Positions 9,313 to 19,613 of a stretch of 21,955 bases of DNA are shown here, in pieces; position 1 is the first letter of the stretch; each line of letters starts with the position of its first letter. Position numbers and translations under genes: made by a program. The notes beneath the pieces were generated by a model, which was given only the letters and a program-made list of their open reading frames with translations, made no database searches and was not told the DNA's origin. This stretch comes from Cylindrodendrum hubeiense (lineage: Eukaryota > Ascomycota > Sordariomycetes > Hypocreales > Nectriaceae). The DNA lies in contig JAANBB010000574.1 in the NCBI GenBank assembly GCA_014621425.1, positions 1 to 21,955 of the forward strand, given 5' to 3'.

Positions 9313-11742
9313 GGCGATCGGTAGGCGGCTCGGTGTCGAGCAGCGTCACATCACACAATGGCACGACAGAAAACAAGAAGGCAATCAACGAAAGGTTGAA
9401 CTTGTCGCAAGTTGGAGACCTCTGCGCAAAAGGAAAGGAATGGCGCGCTTCGCTTATGTTGTTTATCTGCTGGCCTGCGCTGGCCTGCATTCAGCTGTGA
9501 CATCATCACCGCAGGCATGCAATTGCCACCCCGCCATTGGTCCCCGCCCCTGTATCCCACACATACCAAGTTTCGCGTTTGTCCCTGTTCTCTGTAGTTG
9601 CACCACACGTTCCTGGATTCAACTGCTTTAGCTTCTTGGTAATTTCCCCGCAGGCTCGAATTTGTCACTTGGATCTAGGCTAGGGCTCTATACAGCTACG
9701 AGTTCAAAAGCTTGGCCTAGTTGAGGGGTTTCAAGTCATCAATGACATCATTGGCGCCTGTTTAACGATGCCGTGAGATCCGCGTCGCGGTCTAGACCAT
9801 CGTGCATAATACACTGCCAGCAGCACGCAGCTTGTTGTACTGCAATTCGCCATACGTCTAGGAGGGGTACGTTAGCACATGTCTTGTCAGCCCAAGTCGC
9901 GCGGTGGTGTTGGCCACTGATTCTCGCGACTCCACTCTCCTGCCGAACATGTTAGCACCCATATCAACATTCGGGAGAAGCAGGTAGACTTATCCCCTCG
10001 CTTGTGGGGGGTTGCCCTCCACACCATTTCTGGCGAGAGGACAACCGGGACTGCCTCATCCAATGCGGCCTGTCCAAGAGATCCAAAGACAACAACCCAA
10101 CTTCGACTTTGGCTCTCGGGATCTTCCACTTAACCCATGGCCGGGCCCTTGGCAGCACCAGACAAGCACGAAACTTTGACTCCAACTCGAGATGGGTCCC
10201 GGTGCTGCTTTAGACGTCAACCGCAAGCGTCGCTTCGGAAAAAGAGAGGATGCCAAGGAAGAAGCTGTTCGCGAGCTGTCGATTCCATCATAATTTGGAG
10301 CCTTCGCCGACATGACCTCACCAGAAGTCGACGTAACACAATGCATGCCGAAAATTTTTCGAGACTTGACCGAACTGCTCCTTCTGTGTGATTCGCGCTG
10401 CCAACTAGGATTGGTTTTTGTTTCCTCTCCATCGTGCTCAAAGAGCTGCCAAGGAGGGCATTAACGGGCGGACAAAATACATCCGTAAAAACCGCCCTGT
10501 CGTCTCAAGCCATCCTTTTCAAGATGAAACCGAGGGACCTGTCAGAACCGATCGGTACCTGACAGTAGGCTGGCGTCCTTCCTGACCGACGGATTGAGAC
10601 CGACAGCTGGAGGTTAATGCGCTTGGTCAAACCAGACGCCGAAGCGTCACACACCAATGGCAGTTGCCGGGGTGTGGTCATGGGAGCGATGGAGTCAAGG
10701 AAGAGGGCAGATGCGACGAACATCGATCTGATCACCATTTTGCAGTTCCAAAGGGCCGGAAGCTCTACCGGTCGGCAAGGATGGTCAGTTGATGAGTTTC
10801 TTTCTGTGTGTATCCACGGGATCCCCATTGCACCTGCTGGAACTAACCAGCAAGTGTTTCCGACAGGTGATTTCTCGGGAATGGTTGAAAAGAAATACGC
10901 AACTGACTGCTTGAAGCCAAACCGGGGCTCCCCTTCTTCGCTGCTATGGTGGGATCGAGTTGTCTGGCCGAAGCCAAGTTTGTTTCAACTGCATCGTCCA
11001 GTCTCCAAAGGCTGACCGCATCTCCAAGACGGCCTACTCTTGACCAATGTGCTGGTTCCAGTAGAAAGGGCTGACGAGCGTCCTCAGACCAGAGGCTCTT
11101 ACCATAACGACTCATAGCGCCTTTCTTCTCGCGCACCACGACGGGTGACTGGAGTGTTTTCCACGCCGGTCCGTCTGCCCAGCGGCCGCAGGCCAATCGT
11201 CCCACTTTTCAGCGGGCTCGTCATGACCGTTGGTGCTTAGCTAACTTAGAAGGCGCTTTGAACGACAGAGCGCAAGACTGAGAACCAGATATCTTCTTAG
11301 GGTTAAGTTCCGAAACTCGTTCCCCCGGCTAGGCTGGGCCGTCCCGTATCGGACGACAGTGTAGCCACAACAGGGTCCCCTGCGGCATTCAACGAGGTCC
11401 TGATACAGGCTCGAGAGCGGCATATTGTGGTTGACCAGCCTGGGAGGGGGGTCTGCGATAGACATTCCTTGCGGAAAACGAGAGTCGGAGGACTGTGGGG
11501 GAGGCGTGACGCGTTGAGAGGATGAAGGAGCCCGTGCTGGTCAAGTCAGGAATATCCAGATAGCTGATGCGTACGAAAATCGATGAGTCTTCTGGCGAAA
11601 GTCGTGTCTCCAGCAACAAACCGAGGAACTGAACAGAACCGCGAGGTTGTTGGTGGTTGACGCGGGAGAATCCCAACGCGCCGACGCGAAGTAAAGGCAC
11701 CAGGTGGGTACCCACTTTCATGCTGCCACCAACGCGCGGGGG
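9313..11742. other. Divergent intergenic region between App1-type gene and rtp1
   Basis: About 2.4 kb with no recognisable gene. It must hold the promoter of the minus-strand App1-domain gene on its left and upstream DNA of rtp1 on its right. Overlapping short frames on both strands (for example 10617-11015 + and 10843-11205 -) exclude each other and show no motif. Base composition is more even and tandem repeats are fewer than in the other gene-free parts. One TTAGGGTTA word at 11297-11305 is isolated. Confidence 0.55.
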
Positions 11743-11750
11743 CACGTGAC
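11743..11750 (-). promoter_or_regulatory. Cbf1/CPF1-like E-box (GTCACGTG)
   Basis: On the minus strand the site reads GTCACGTG, the full 8-bp Cbf1-type consensus, about 140 bp before the rtp1 start codon. Position and exact match make it a plausible basic helix-loop-helix factor site for rtp1. A single site can arise by chance. Confidence 0.4.
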
Positions 11751-11885
11751 AGTGTATTCAACCTCCCCACAGTGTAAAATACAGTGTTGCTAGCACATGA
11801 AGACGCAGACAGAATCAGAGAGAAGGCATCTGACAAACCTCTCCCAGATCAAACCTCCAGACTCAAGGAGGGAATATCAGTAACT

Positions 11886-14717
11886 ATGGCGAGCTCATCA
11901 CCTTCTCCGAATTCAACGCCCAAAGTTATTGAAACAATCGTGGAAGCCGGTAAGAAAGCATTTGACCCCAATGTCGACGCTGCTGCCCGGACTTCCGGGG
12001 TTGAAGAGTACAACCGGGTCATCGAGAGGTACGTCCACAGACCGCAAACCAAGCTCACGACTCGCATAAATTCGCAAAAAATACTAACTTAATAAAGCAC
12101 TGAGACTTGGGCGCTTCTTCCCGCTCTAAATACGCTGATCAAGCCTAATGTGCTCCCGCCATGGCTACGCGACCCGTTACTCCAGACGCTCACCCGCCTC
12201 CCGCTACGGCAGGACGGAGTGCGTGGGACCATGGAGTTTGTATTCTCAGTGCACCCCAGCAACGTCGGCAAGGCCACCGATTCCAGCACACCTGAGAAGC
12301 AAGGCGCCAGCATCACTCACGAGGCCGTTGCAGTCGCCACGAGACTATTGTCGTCGGTGCCTACGAGCATGACGCCCCAGGCGTGGTTCAGCGGTATATC
12401 AGAGCAACTCCTCCGGCTCATGGATGGAGAGGGCGGTTTGGATCTTGCAAAGACTGCGGCGCAGGTCGTCGGGTACGGTATTCTCGGAAGGAAGCAGTAC
12501 GGTGCACCAGGTAAGCTGTCCAAGGTCATCATTCTCAACCTAGGGTTAACACAAATTTCAGGGACTGCAGGATGGGACGCTTTTGTTCAGCCATTACTAG
12601 AGAACGTCAACCCTTCTCTCAGGAAGAACGAAAACTCAGTCATGATCAAAGAGGAGGAAGATGAGATCCTTGACCTGAGTCAAGACAAAATTCTCGTCAA
12701 GTCTGGAGCACTCAAAATCTCCCTTCAACGTCTAAGTATCCTACTGCTCTCAAATCCATCTCCAGGCCTATGCAAACGAGTACTACGACCAGTATTGCTA
12801 CAACTCTGGACTCTGCTTTCCTGGTCCAACCCCTTACCACTGACAGAGCAAGACTTTGTGAGCTCTGCTCGCACTTTGCTGCAGGCTTATTTGAGACTGT
12901 TTGGCAATTCGGACAATGTCATGCCTCTCATCCACAACCTCCTCTGCAAGGGTTCACCCGAAACTGCAGAACGGCCTTGGAAGTATCGCCTCACAGGGAA
13001 GGGTGATATTGATGTAGTAGAACCGCGCGCGCTCGACACCCCCGGTATCGATCTGAACTGGAATGAGCTGGAAGACAAATCCACAACTCTGGTCAGCCTC
13101 GTCACATCCGCTTGCTCGGCTGAAGAAGTCTCGTCGATTTTTCTGAGCCTACTTAGACGCTGGATTCAAACGGCAGGCAAGCAGGAAGACGATACGAAAA
13201 TCGACATTCGTATTCAAGATCAAGATCAAACATCCGGGTCTCCTATCCAGGATCTAGTGGAAGTCACCGTTCTCCAGAAATTGATGGACAAGGCACCAGA
13301 GAAACTGGTCAGCCATTTCGACCAACTTGTCGAACTTGTTTGTCAAGTCTTCAAAGCTGATGCGCAGTCACCACTAGGAGATGATCTTGTGGCTGTGGTC
13401 CTCAGTCTGCTAAATCTCGTCATCACGGCACCAACCTTTCAAAAGTCACACATCAAGCCAAGTGAACTACAGGTTGTTGAGACTTCTCTGCACAGACTGA
13501 GCGAGGCAGATCGAGCCCAAGTATCACCGACTGCGAAGAACCTTTCGATGCTCCTGAAGTATCGGGACGAGTTGAATGACCCTGATGAGCCGGCTTCAGC
13601 GCCAAGCAACCGCCAAATCGAAGATCGAAAGACGTATAACTTGGCGATGAACTACGTCACAGGAGGTGCTGACAATCCGCCTCCAGTCGTGTCGGAAGGT
13701 CTCAATCTACTGTCTGGTCTCATCATGGCCGAGAGTCCTATCTTAGATATCCCAGCCATCACTGTGCTCATGTCGAACTTGCTTGCGGACAACGAGGACT
13801 ACATCAACCTACGGGTGATCAAGGTCTTTACCCAGCTGGCCAACAAGCATCCTAAAGCAACCGTCCAAGAGTTGCTTGAACACTACCTCGATGCTCAAGA
13901 GAAATCACCCACTGATGTTCGCCTCCGATTTGGCGAGGCTCTACTACAGGTCATCCAACGGCTTGGCGACACCTTTATGGGCGATGTAGCTCAGCAGGTC
14001 AGCGAGACATTGCTCTCAATTGCCGGACGACGGGGATACCGGCCCAAGACCATGGCCAAGCAAGCCCGTGAGGAGAAGATGCAAAAGATGAAGAGGAAGG
14101 AAGCCGACGACGCCGGTGCTAGTGACCTGCTTGATGAGGACGAAGAAATGACTGAGGAGGACAAGGAAAGAAACGATATTTTGGCACAAATCCTGCAGGG
14201 ATGGGAGAGCAAGCGAGGTAGCGAGGATGTCCGGATACGAGCATCGGCGCTCTCTATCTTTGGCACGGCAATCGAGACCAGTATCGGTGCAATTGGGCCG
14301 ACATTGGTCTCTGCCAGCGTGGACCTTTGCATCAGTGTGCTTTCCATGGAACGAGAAATGGAGACGGCAATTCTTCGACGCGCAGCCATCTTGAACGTGC
14401 TCAGCTTCGTCAGGGCCCTGGACAATGCCAGGGAATCTGGGAGGAGTCTTGGGTTCGGGCTCACGAATGAGAGTCGAGACGATATTCTGAGAACTCTCCG
14501 TTACGTGGCGGGAACCGACAACGACGGCCTGGTTCAACAGCATGCCAAGGACGTGATTGAGAGCTTGGAGACTTGGCAGGTGGCAAGCATGATGCCGAGC
14601 CAGAACCTGCCGAGCGGGCCGGAATTGACGAGTCTCGCCGGCCTCCACGTCAACCCCAGCGGGACGTTGGTCGACGCGGCTGGGCGGCCACGGCCCAGGA
14701 TCGAAGAGGTCGAATGA
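11886..14717 (+). CDS. rtp1: Rtp1/TANGO6 family, RNA polymerase II import/assembly factor, 903 aa
   Basis: Three exons: 11886-12028, 12098-12510 and 12562-14717. Intron 1 (69 nt) has a GTACGT donor and a perfect TACTAAC branch site at 12082-12088. Intron 2 (51 nt) has a GTAAGC donor and TTTCAG acceptor; its length is a multiple of three and it has no stop, so an unspliced model also stays open, but splicing restores the smoother reading GAPGTAGWDAF. The start at 11886 is the only ATG in frame ahead of intron 1. The protein is helical and repeat-like (HEAT/ARM style). Residues about 540-650 match the RTP1_C1 region (KTYNLAMNYVTGG, SPILDIPAITVLMSNLL, NLRVIKVFTQLANKHP). Residues about 685-720 are a Lys-rich then Glu/Asp-rich linker. 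Residues about 740-825, including TAILRRAAILNVLSFVRAL, match RTP1_C2. Yeast Rtp1 links RNA polymerase II subunits with the R2TP complex and nucleoporins for assembly and nuclear import. I see no broken domain. Confidence 0.92.
12511..12561 (+). other. In-frame, stop-free 51-nt intron of rtp1
   Basis: The segment starts GTAAGC and ends TTTCAG, with GTTAAC as a likely branch site (12545-12550). Its 17 codons contain no stop and leave the frame unchanged, so gene finders may keep it as coding. Removing it joins ...GAP to GTAGWDAF, a junction typical of the family, so I call it an intron. Confidence 0.75.
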
Positions 14718-14825
14718 GCGATGGGTTGAGATTCGGGGGACACCCACGCCATCACTCTATGTCAGACTATTGGCAATCTCGTTACTTGCCCGATCGGACA
14801 TCATGGCCAGGGTGGTGATGAGCCT

Positions 14826-14831
14826 AATAAA
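14826..14831 (+). terminator. Polyadenylation signal AATAAA for rtp1
   Basis: A canonical AATAAA lies 108 bp after the rtp1 stop codon on the same strand, at a typical 3' UTR distance. The cleavage site cannot be seen from sequence. Confidence 0.45.
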
Positions 14832-15653
14832 TGTCGGTATCCCTTGTCCGTGCAGCTGGGTAGGTGTGACAGTGATCCCATCTAGGATTAGATACGAACC
14901 ATCGGGTCGCTTCTTCGCTGGCAGAGTAAATCTGGAACGAAAGCGAGCCGGGGATTGCAGATGAGATGAATTCCAACCAGGATTGGCAGCGGTGACCGGA
15001 AAGCTTGATTCGCGTAGTGGCGCGACAAGGTCGCCATGCGTGCAAGCACGAAGTGGAGTTTACGGGAACGTTGGAGTGGTCTCGTATGATTACGCAACCT
15101 CTGCCATCATGGACGGGATCACCACCGTTGTGGCTTGGTCGACATCGCAGGCCGCGGACTGCTTGTCAGTTGAGAGAACGGCGGCTCAGGCGGGTTGCTG
15201 GGCAGGCCATGCGATGTGTTCGCAACCATTGGATGGAGGGACTGTGAAATGAGCTGGCGGGACGAGTCCAGGAATAGGTGGATGTGCGAAGAGGTACACG
15301 TAAGGTATCCAGCAATACGTCGCGGCAATCTGGGAAAAGAAGCGGCACGAAAGCATTGCGTGCTAGCAGATCGTGAAGGGAGCCTCGTTGTCGTGTAGCT
15401 CTGGTAATACCGGTAGTTGTGGCTACGGACTTAGTTCCGGGTCGTGTAATATAACTAGACGAACTGGTTGGCATCATGAGTCGAAATTGAAGTCCTCGGT
15501 TGCCGTCCGTCAAGGGTATAGCTTCCAAGTAGGTACGCGGTGAGTTAATATGTGCTCGAGGTAGAGTGCGTAGGTACAAAGTGCAGGTATCCACACTAGT
15601 TAATATTGAGGATCTCATAGTGAATGGTACATGGCTACTTGTATGAGGGAGGG

Positions 15654-15676
15654 AGCTTGGAAGCTTGGAAGCTTGG
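15654..15676. repeat. 8-bp tandem repeat AGCTTGGA, three copies
   Basis: AGCTTGGA at 15654 and 15662, then AGCTTGG at 15670. It lies inside the pyrimidine-strand open frame and contributes to its low complexity. Confidence 0.85.
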
Positions 15677-16032
15677 CAAACTTGCTCATCATCGCCCTTG
15701 ACGATTGTGATGACTAGGCTAGGCAGGGCGACGAGGAAAATTGAGATTAGCAGTTCTGTGCTAGTTAGTGTGGTCGCTGCGAGAGTAAAAAATTGGTGAG
15801 TGCCCATGAATGACGGGTGGGGACCGAAGTCGTTATTCTGCGACAGGCACAGACTAGGCACAGACGCCCACTGCAAGGGTGTGTTCTGAAACGACGAGGG
15901 CAGGGGGCAGCCCAGGGCCCGACAGAATTGAAGGGGAAGCGGCCCTACCGGACGCTGACGGATGGGATGATGCGCGGGTTGGTAGCGGGCGGCCTGTGGA
16001 TGTTGTTGTGATGGGTTGGGTTTGACCAGTCG

Positions 16033-16068
16033 GAGCGAGATGATGAGCGAGATGATGAGCGAAATGAG
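16033..16068. repeat. 12-bp tandem repeat, three copies
   Basis: GAGCGAGATGAT at 16033 and 16045, and a diverged third copy at 16057. Because 12 is a multiple of three, the minus-strand frame through it reads as Ser/Leu/Ile repeats, which look like a hydrophobic segment but reflect the DNA repeat. Confidence 0.85.
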
Positions 16069-17591
16069 TGAAGGGGTAGAGACTGGGTTGGAGGAAGAAA
16101 AAGTACCTCGGTACTCCATACCTTCCATTTTGATAGCAACCTTGAAGGCTGGAAGTTGGAAAGATGCAAGACCTCGGTGACCCTGCAAGTGATTTCCCAA
16201 TCGAGCAACTACCCAGCAATGCAATCAATGAAATGGCTCTTGGAGCCGACAAATATTGCACAGAGCGACGGCGTGTGTGCACAGGCTGTAGAGGATAGAC
16301 AGCTTCAATATGCCGGGACATGGAGTTGAGAATTAGAGTGTCCGGTACGAAGATGGGATGATGAGGTGATTATGCGAATCGGTATGCCGGTACGAATCAG
16401 ACGAGCCTGACGAAGGCCAAAAATGACGACAGATCTAGATGCCAAAGCTGATGCATCTTGTCAGCGCCGGGTCGCCTTCTAGCCGCCTGTCTCCCTGTGG
16501 CGGCGAAGCCAGCAAGTCCAAGGAGGCATTTTCCCCAGGGTGCCAGTCCACCGGACGCCGCCACGAGGATTTCGGTTGCACGCTGGAGTGGAATCAGTGG
16601 ATGCTGGGTGGGATCTGACTCATCTAAGATCGGGAGTGGCGGTTCGCCATTCCCTGACAGGAATTGTTGGAGGAGAAAGGACTTTGGTTAGGGCCGGCGC
16701 TAACTGGGGTCAGCGTTAATCGGGGGGTTCCTCATCGAGATACCGGGCATGAGCACGAGCATGAGGATTAAACGTTAAGATTTTTGGGGTCGATGGATGC
16801 AAAACGATGCATTCGCAGGATGGTATGGCTCAGGAAAGCCTTGCGAACAGCCGCACCGTCTATTATTAGGATCAGATACTGATGGGTTTGACTCTGTTTA
16901 TGGCGTTAATCCTTCAGCCGGATACTGAAACTGTGAGTGATGACCAAACTGATCCGTCAGACTCCCGCTGTCTCGAACCGCTGCAATACGGGAAACAGGA
17001 GTTGTACGACCCGTCCCACGGTCCTGTGGCGCTGATGAGATGTCGAATTACCTGCAACCGCAGCAAAATCATGGCGTTGAAGCCAGGGCGCTTGGCAATG
17101 CTGCGGTTTGCTGGATGCCGGGTGCCATGACCCCCCGTTGGCCTCTGTAGTGCCACGGTGGCCCATGCCAAATGACGGCGGCCTCACATCAGTTGGCGGC
17201 TGATAATACCACCCGGAAGGATGGCGGCCGGGTTGCACACGGTCGGGTTCAGGCCCGGAGAGTTAATATGGAGGCAATATGGCATGTCCGGATGGATTGG
17301 GCTACGGAAAGCTAGACAGGCGATCGAACTGGCATTATCGAGGCGGCCCTGCGGTCAGCGTTGCACCGCTACAATGGTAAGGAAGGCCATGTGAAAGGCC
17401 TGCCCGAAGCTTGGCACCGTGATAATTTTCGAGTATTTTTTAATATTGGGTCAGGGAACACAAGGCTAAGGATGCGATGGCTGGGCTCCTGGAGGCCCAG
17501 TCTCACCGGGGTCGGTGAGGCGGCGGTTTGCATGGAGGCGGCAGAATACGACGAGAAGTGACAGAATAGTGCACGCCGTACTCGGTACGCA

Positions 17592-17632
17592 GTACAGACA
17601 GGTACAGACAGCATGACAACAGCATGACAGAG
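17592..17632. repeat. Two adjacent 10-11-bp tandem duplications
   Basis: GTACAGACAG occurs twice (17592, 17602), directly followed by CATGACAACAG and CATGACAGAG (17612, 17623). These are two unrelated units of almost the same length, side by side. Confidence 0.8.
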
Positions 17633-18335
17633 CGAGGCAGCCAAGCAAATCAGCAGGCGGACACATCATACCTGCAAGCAGGAAACCTTTATTTTGTTTC
17701 TCAAACTCGGGCGCTGGGCAAGCCGGCGGTCAATCACACACTTCTGCAACCGGATGTCTCTCAACGCCCTGCTGGATGCTCGCTGGACGGCTGGACGTTG
17801 AGCGGGACGCCCGTGCCTATATCCCAAGCCATCAAACAAGCGTGGCTTGCAGGCTGCAGCGCAACAGCGCAACCGCGAGAGGTTCGGGACCGCGGAAGGC
17901 ATTAGATGACCCAGCGATTGGCCATCGTGGCGTCTCAGGTTTTGTGCGGTACCTGCATAAAGGTGACGTGGTGGCGCTAAGGGGCTCCCACCTGCGCCCC
18001 CGGGCATCCTTGCGTTCGGGTTTTGCCTCTGTGTGTCTGGAGATCACGGAGCCCAAAAGGAAGTAAGCCGCGCGAAGCAGCCAATTGGCACCTCGCGCTG
18101 CTGAATGTCGGTGGCGATCAGTGGCCATTGGCGGCATGAGAGGGCCTATCATCGGTCGATCGATGCTACTTCTCTGCTCTGTACGTAGTAGGCCTGTACA
18201 GGCAGCTGCTCGCAAGCAGGTACCCGCTCGCCAAGGACACCGCTCAAAAGCACCAACACGGCGGCCTGCCCAATTCCCTCGTTCGCCCCAATCCGTGTGG
18301 TCCTGGAGGATCGCCAGGGATGGGAAATCCTCTCT

Positions 18336-18347
18336 GTAGGTACCTAC
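18336..18347. repeat. 12-bp perfect palindrome GTAGGTACCTAC
   Basis: The palindrome is followed by two further CTAC words (to about 18352). Related TAGGTAC words occur alone at about 15536 and 15566. It could be a dimeric protein-binding site or a common genome word; no gene is adjacent. Confidence 0.6.
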
Positions 18348-19280
18348 CTACCTGGTCATGGTACGCGGCGCTTGGCGTTTGCCAGCATCTCTCGTAAAGT
18401 CGGCATGCCCTTCCGCGGGCTTCCGTGTACGCATCATTGACTCGTCGCCGGCCCGTCGTATTACGGAGTGATGACAGAATGGTTACAGGGCATCTCGGGG
18501 TTCTGGAGGCCCCGCGAGCGAGCAGCGCACAGTTCTTGGTACACAATTAGATACGGTCGTAGTTGGCTGAGGCCTGAAGCCGCCCGCTAGCAAATGGTCA
18601 GACAGAAGAGTCCTGGCAGCTTCCAAAGGCCCAAGCCTCCCCCGTCACAGCCCCCCAAGCCCCCGCTGCACCCTGGACGCGGGCCCCTGAACCAAGCCCA
18701 ACTAGGCAAGGCGCCAGGGGCCCTCAGGCACCCCGTCGGCATCCTGGGAACCAACCCCTTCTTCCAACGTCCAACATCAACAACGTCGACGGGATTCCCC
18801 ATGCACGCACCCAACCCATCCACCATCTCCGGCCAACACGGGCCTCAGCGTGCGAGGAAAAGAATGGTCTCACCATCCATGTCCGGTGTCTTGCCCGGTC
18901 CCTAGATGGGCCCCTCCCGCCCGCTACGCGCCCCACCGCACCACACCCGCTGCCGAGCTGACAACCCCATGGCCCATGGCAATCCATCGTCAGCATCCAT
19001 GGTGGACGACCAGAGCTACGCACGCCGACACGCATCCTCTTGGCGGTGCGCCCCCCGGCCTCCCAGTGGACCCGTCGGCCACCCGCTTGATTAAGGGCTA
19101 CCAGGATGTCATCCTTGCAGAAATCCAAGGGGCTGCTCGGGTGGGCCATGACATCCCAGATCCCGGTTCCTGCGCATCAAGGCACAGTCCGGTGTTTGTG
19201 GTTGCTGGAGTCTTGAGCCTGAATAGAGGTCGAGGCCAACAGACTAAAAACGCCAGCCCGCTCCGACCCAGTGCCACATT

Positions 19281-19430
19281 CTTCTCCGTTTTCTCTTAAT
19301 ATCTAACGCTTCCTGCCTCGACTTCTGGCTCCTGCTCTCTCCAGTCTTGTCTATCACACTCACACTCTCTTTTTTTACTCAGTCTTCACGACTTGTTCCA
19401 TTCTTTCACGGCTTTTTCGCCATTACGATC
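19281..19430 (+). promoter_or_regulatory. C/T-rich leader or core promoter of the 19614 gene
   Basis: The + strand is dominated by C and T runs (CTCTCTTTTTTTACTC, TTCTTCTCCGTTTTCTC), with a weak TTAATAT word near 19296. Long C/T tracts before the start are a known mark of strongly expressed filamentous-fungal genes and agree with the extreme codon bias of the gene that follows. The distance (180-330 bp) implies a long 5' UTR. Confidence 0.5.
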
Positions 19431-19613
19431 CTTTGAGCATTCTAGCCACCGGCAACCAGCGTTTTCTCACATTCCAACTTTTACCTTCTTTGGTGTTGCA
19501 AAACTGTGTTCTGCTCACTGATCTTCTGCGGAATCGACTTCTGCCCCATTTACACGAAACTCGTATAGACGAAACTCCAGACCCTCCAACCACTCCCCCA
19601 ACACACATTCAAG

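Larger units (their letters stand above)
14718..19280. other. Long gene-free interval right of rtp1
   Basis: About 4.6 kb with no recognisable gene. The largest open frame is on the minus strand, ATG at 16128 to stop at 15166 (320 codons; the open frame begins further upstream). It is Ser/Leu/Pro/Thr-rich and lies on a pyrimidine-rich strand, which lowers stop frequency, so I do not call it a gene. A Pro-rich 103-codon frame at 18594-18905 (+) is similar in quality. The interval also holds short repeats, several GGTAC-containing words, and C-rich DNA at 18600-19090. The right end is presumably the distal promoter of the secreted-protein gene at 19614. Confidence 0.55.

Noticed and set aside
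11297..11305. TTAGGGTTA telomere-like word
   Set aside because: One isolated copy only; not a telomeric or interstitial telomere array.
9313..11742. Decayed or RIP-mutated transposon between the divergent genes
   Set aside because: No terminal repeats, transposase or reverse-transcriptase motifs, and no marked AT enrichment by eye. A RIP index calculation would settle it.
14016..14747. 243-codon minus-strand open frame over the rtp1 3' end
   Set aside because: Shadow of the RTP1_C2 coding region; no motif of its own.
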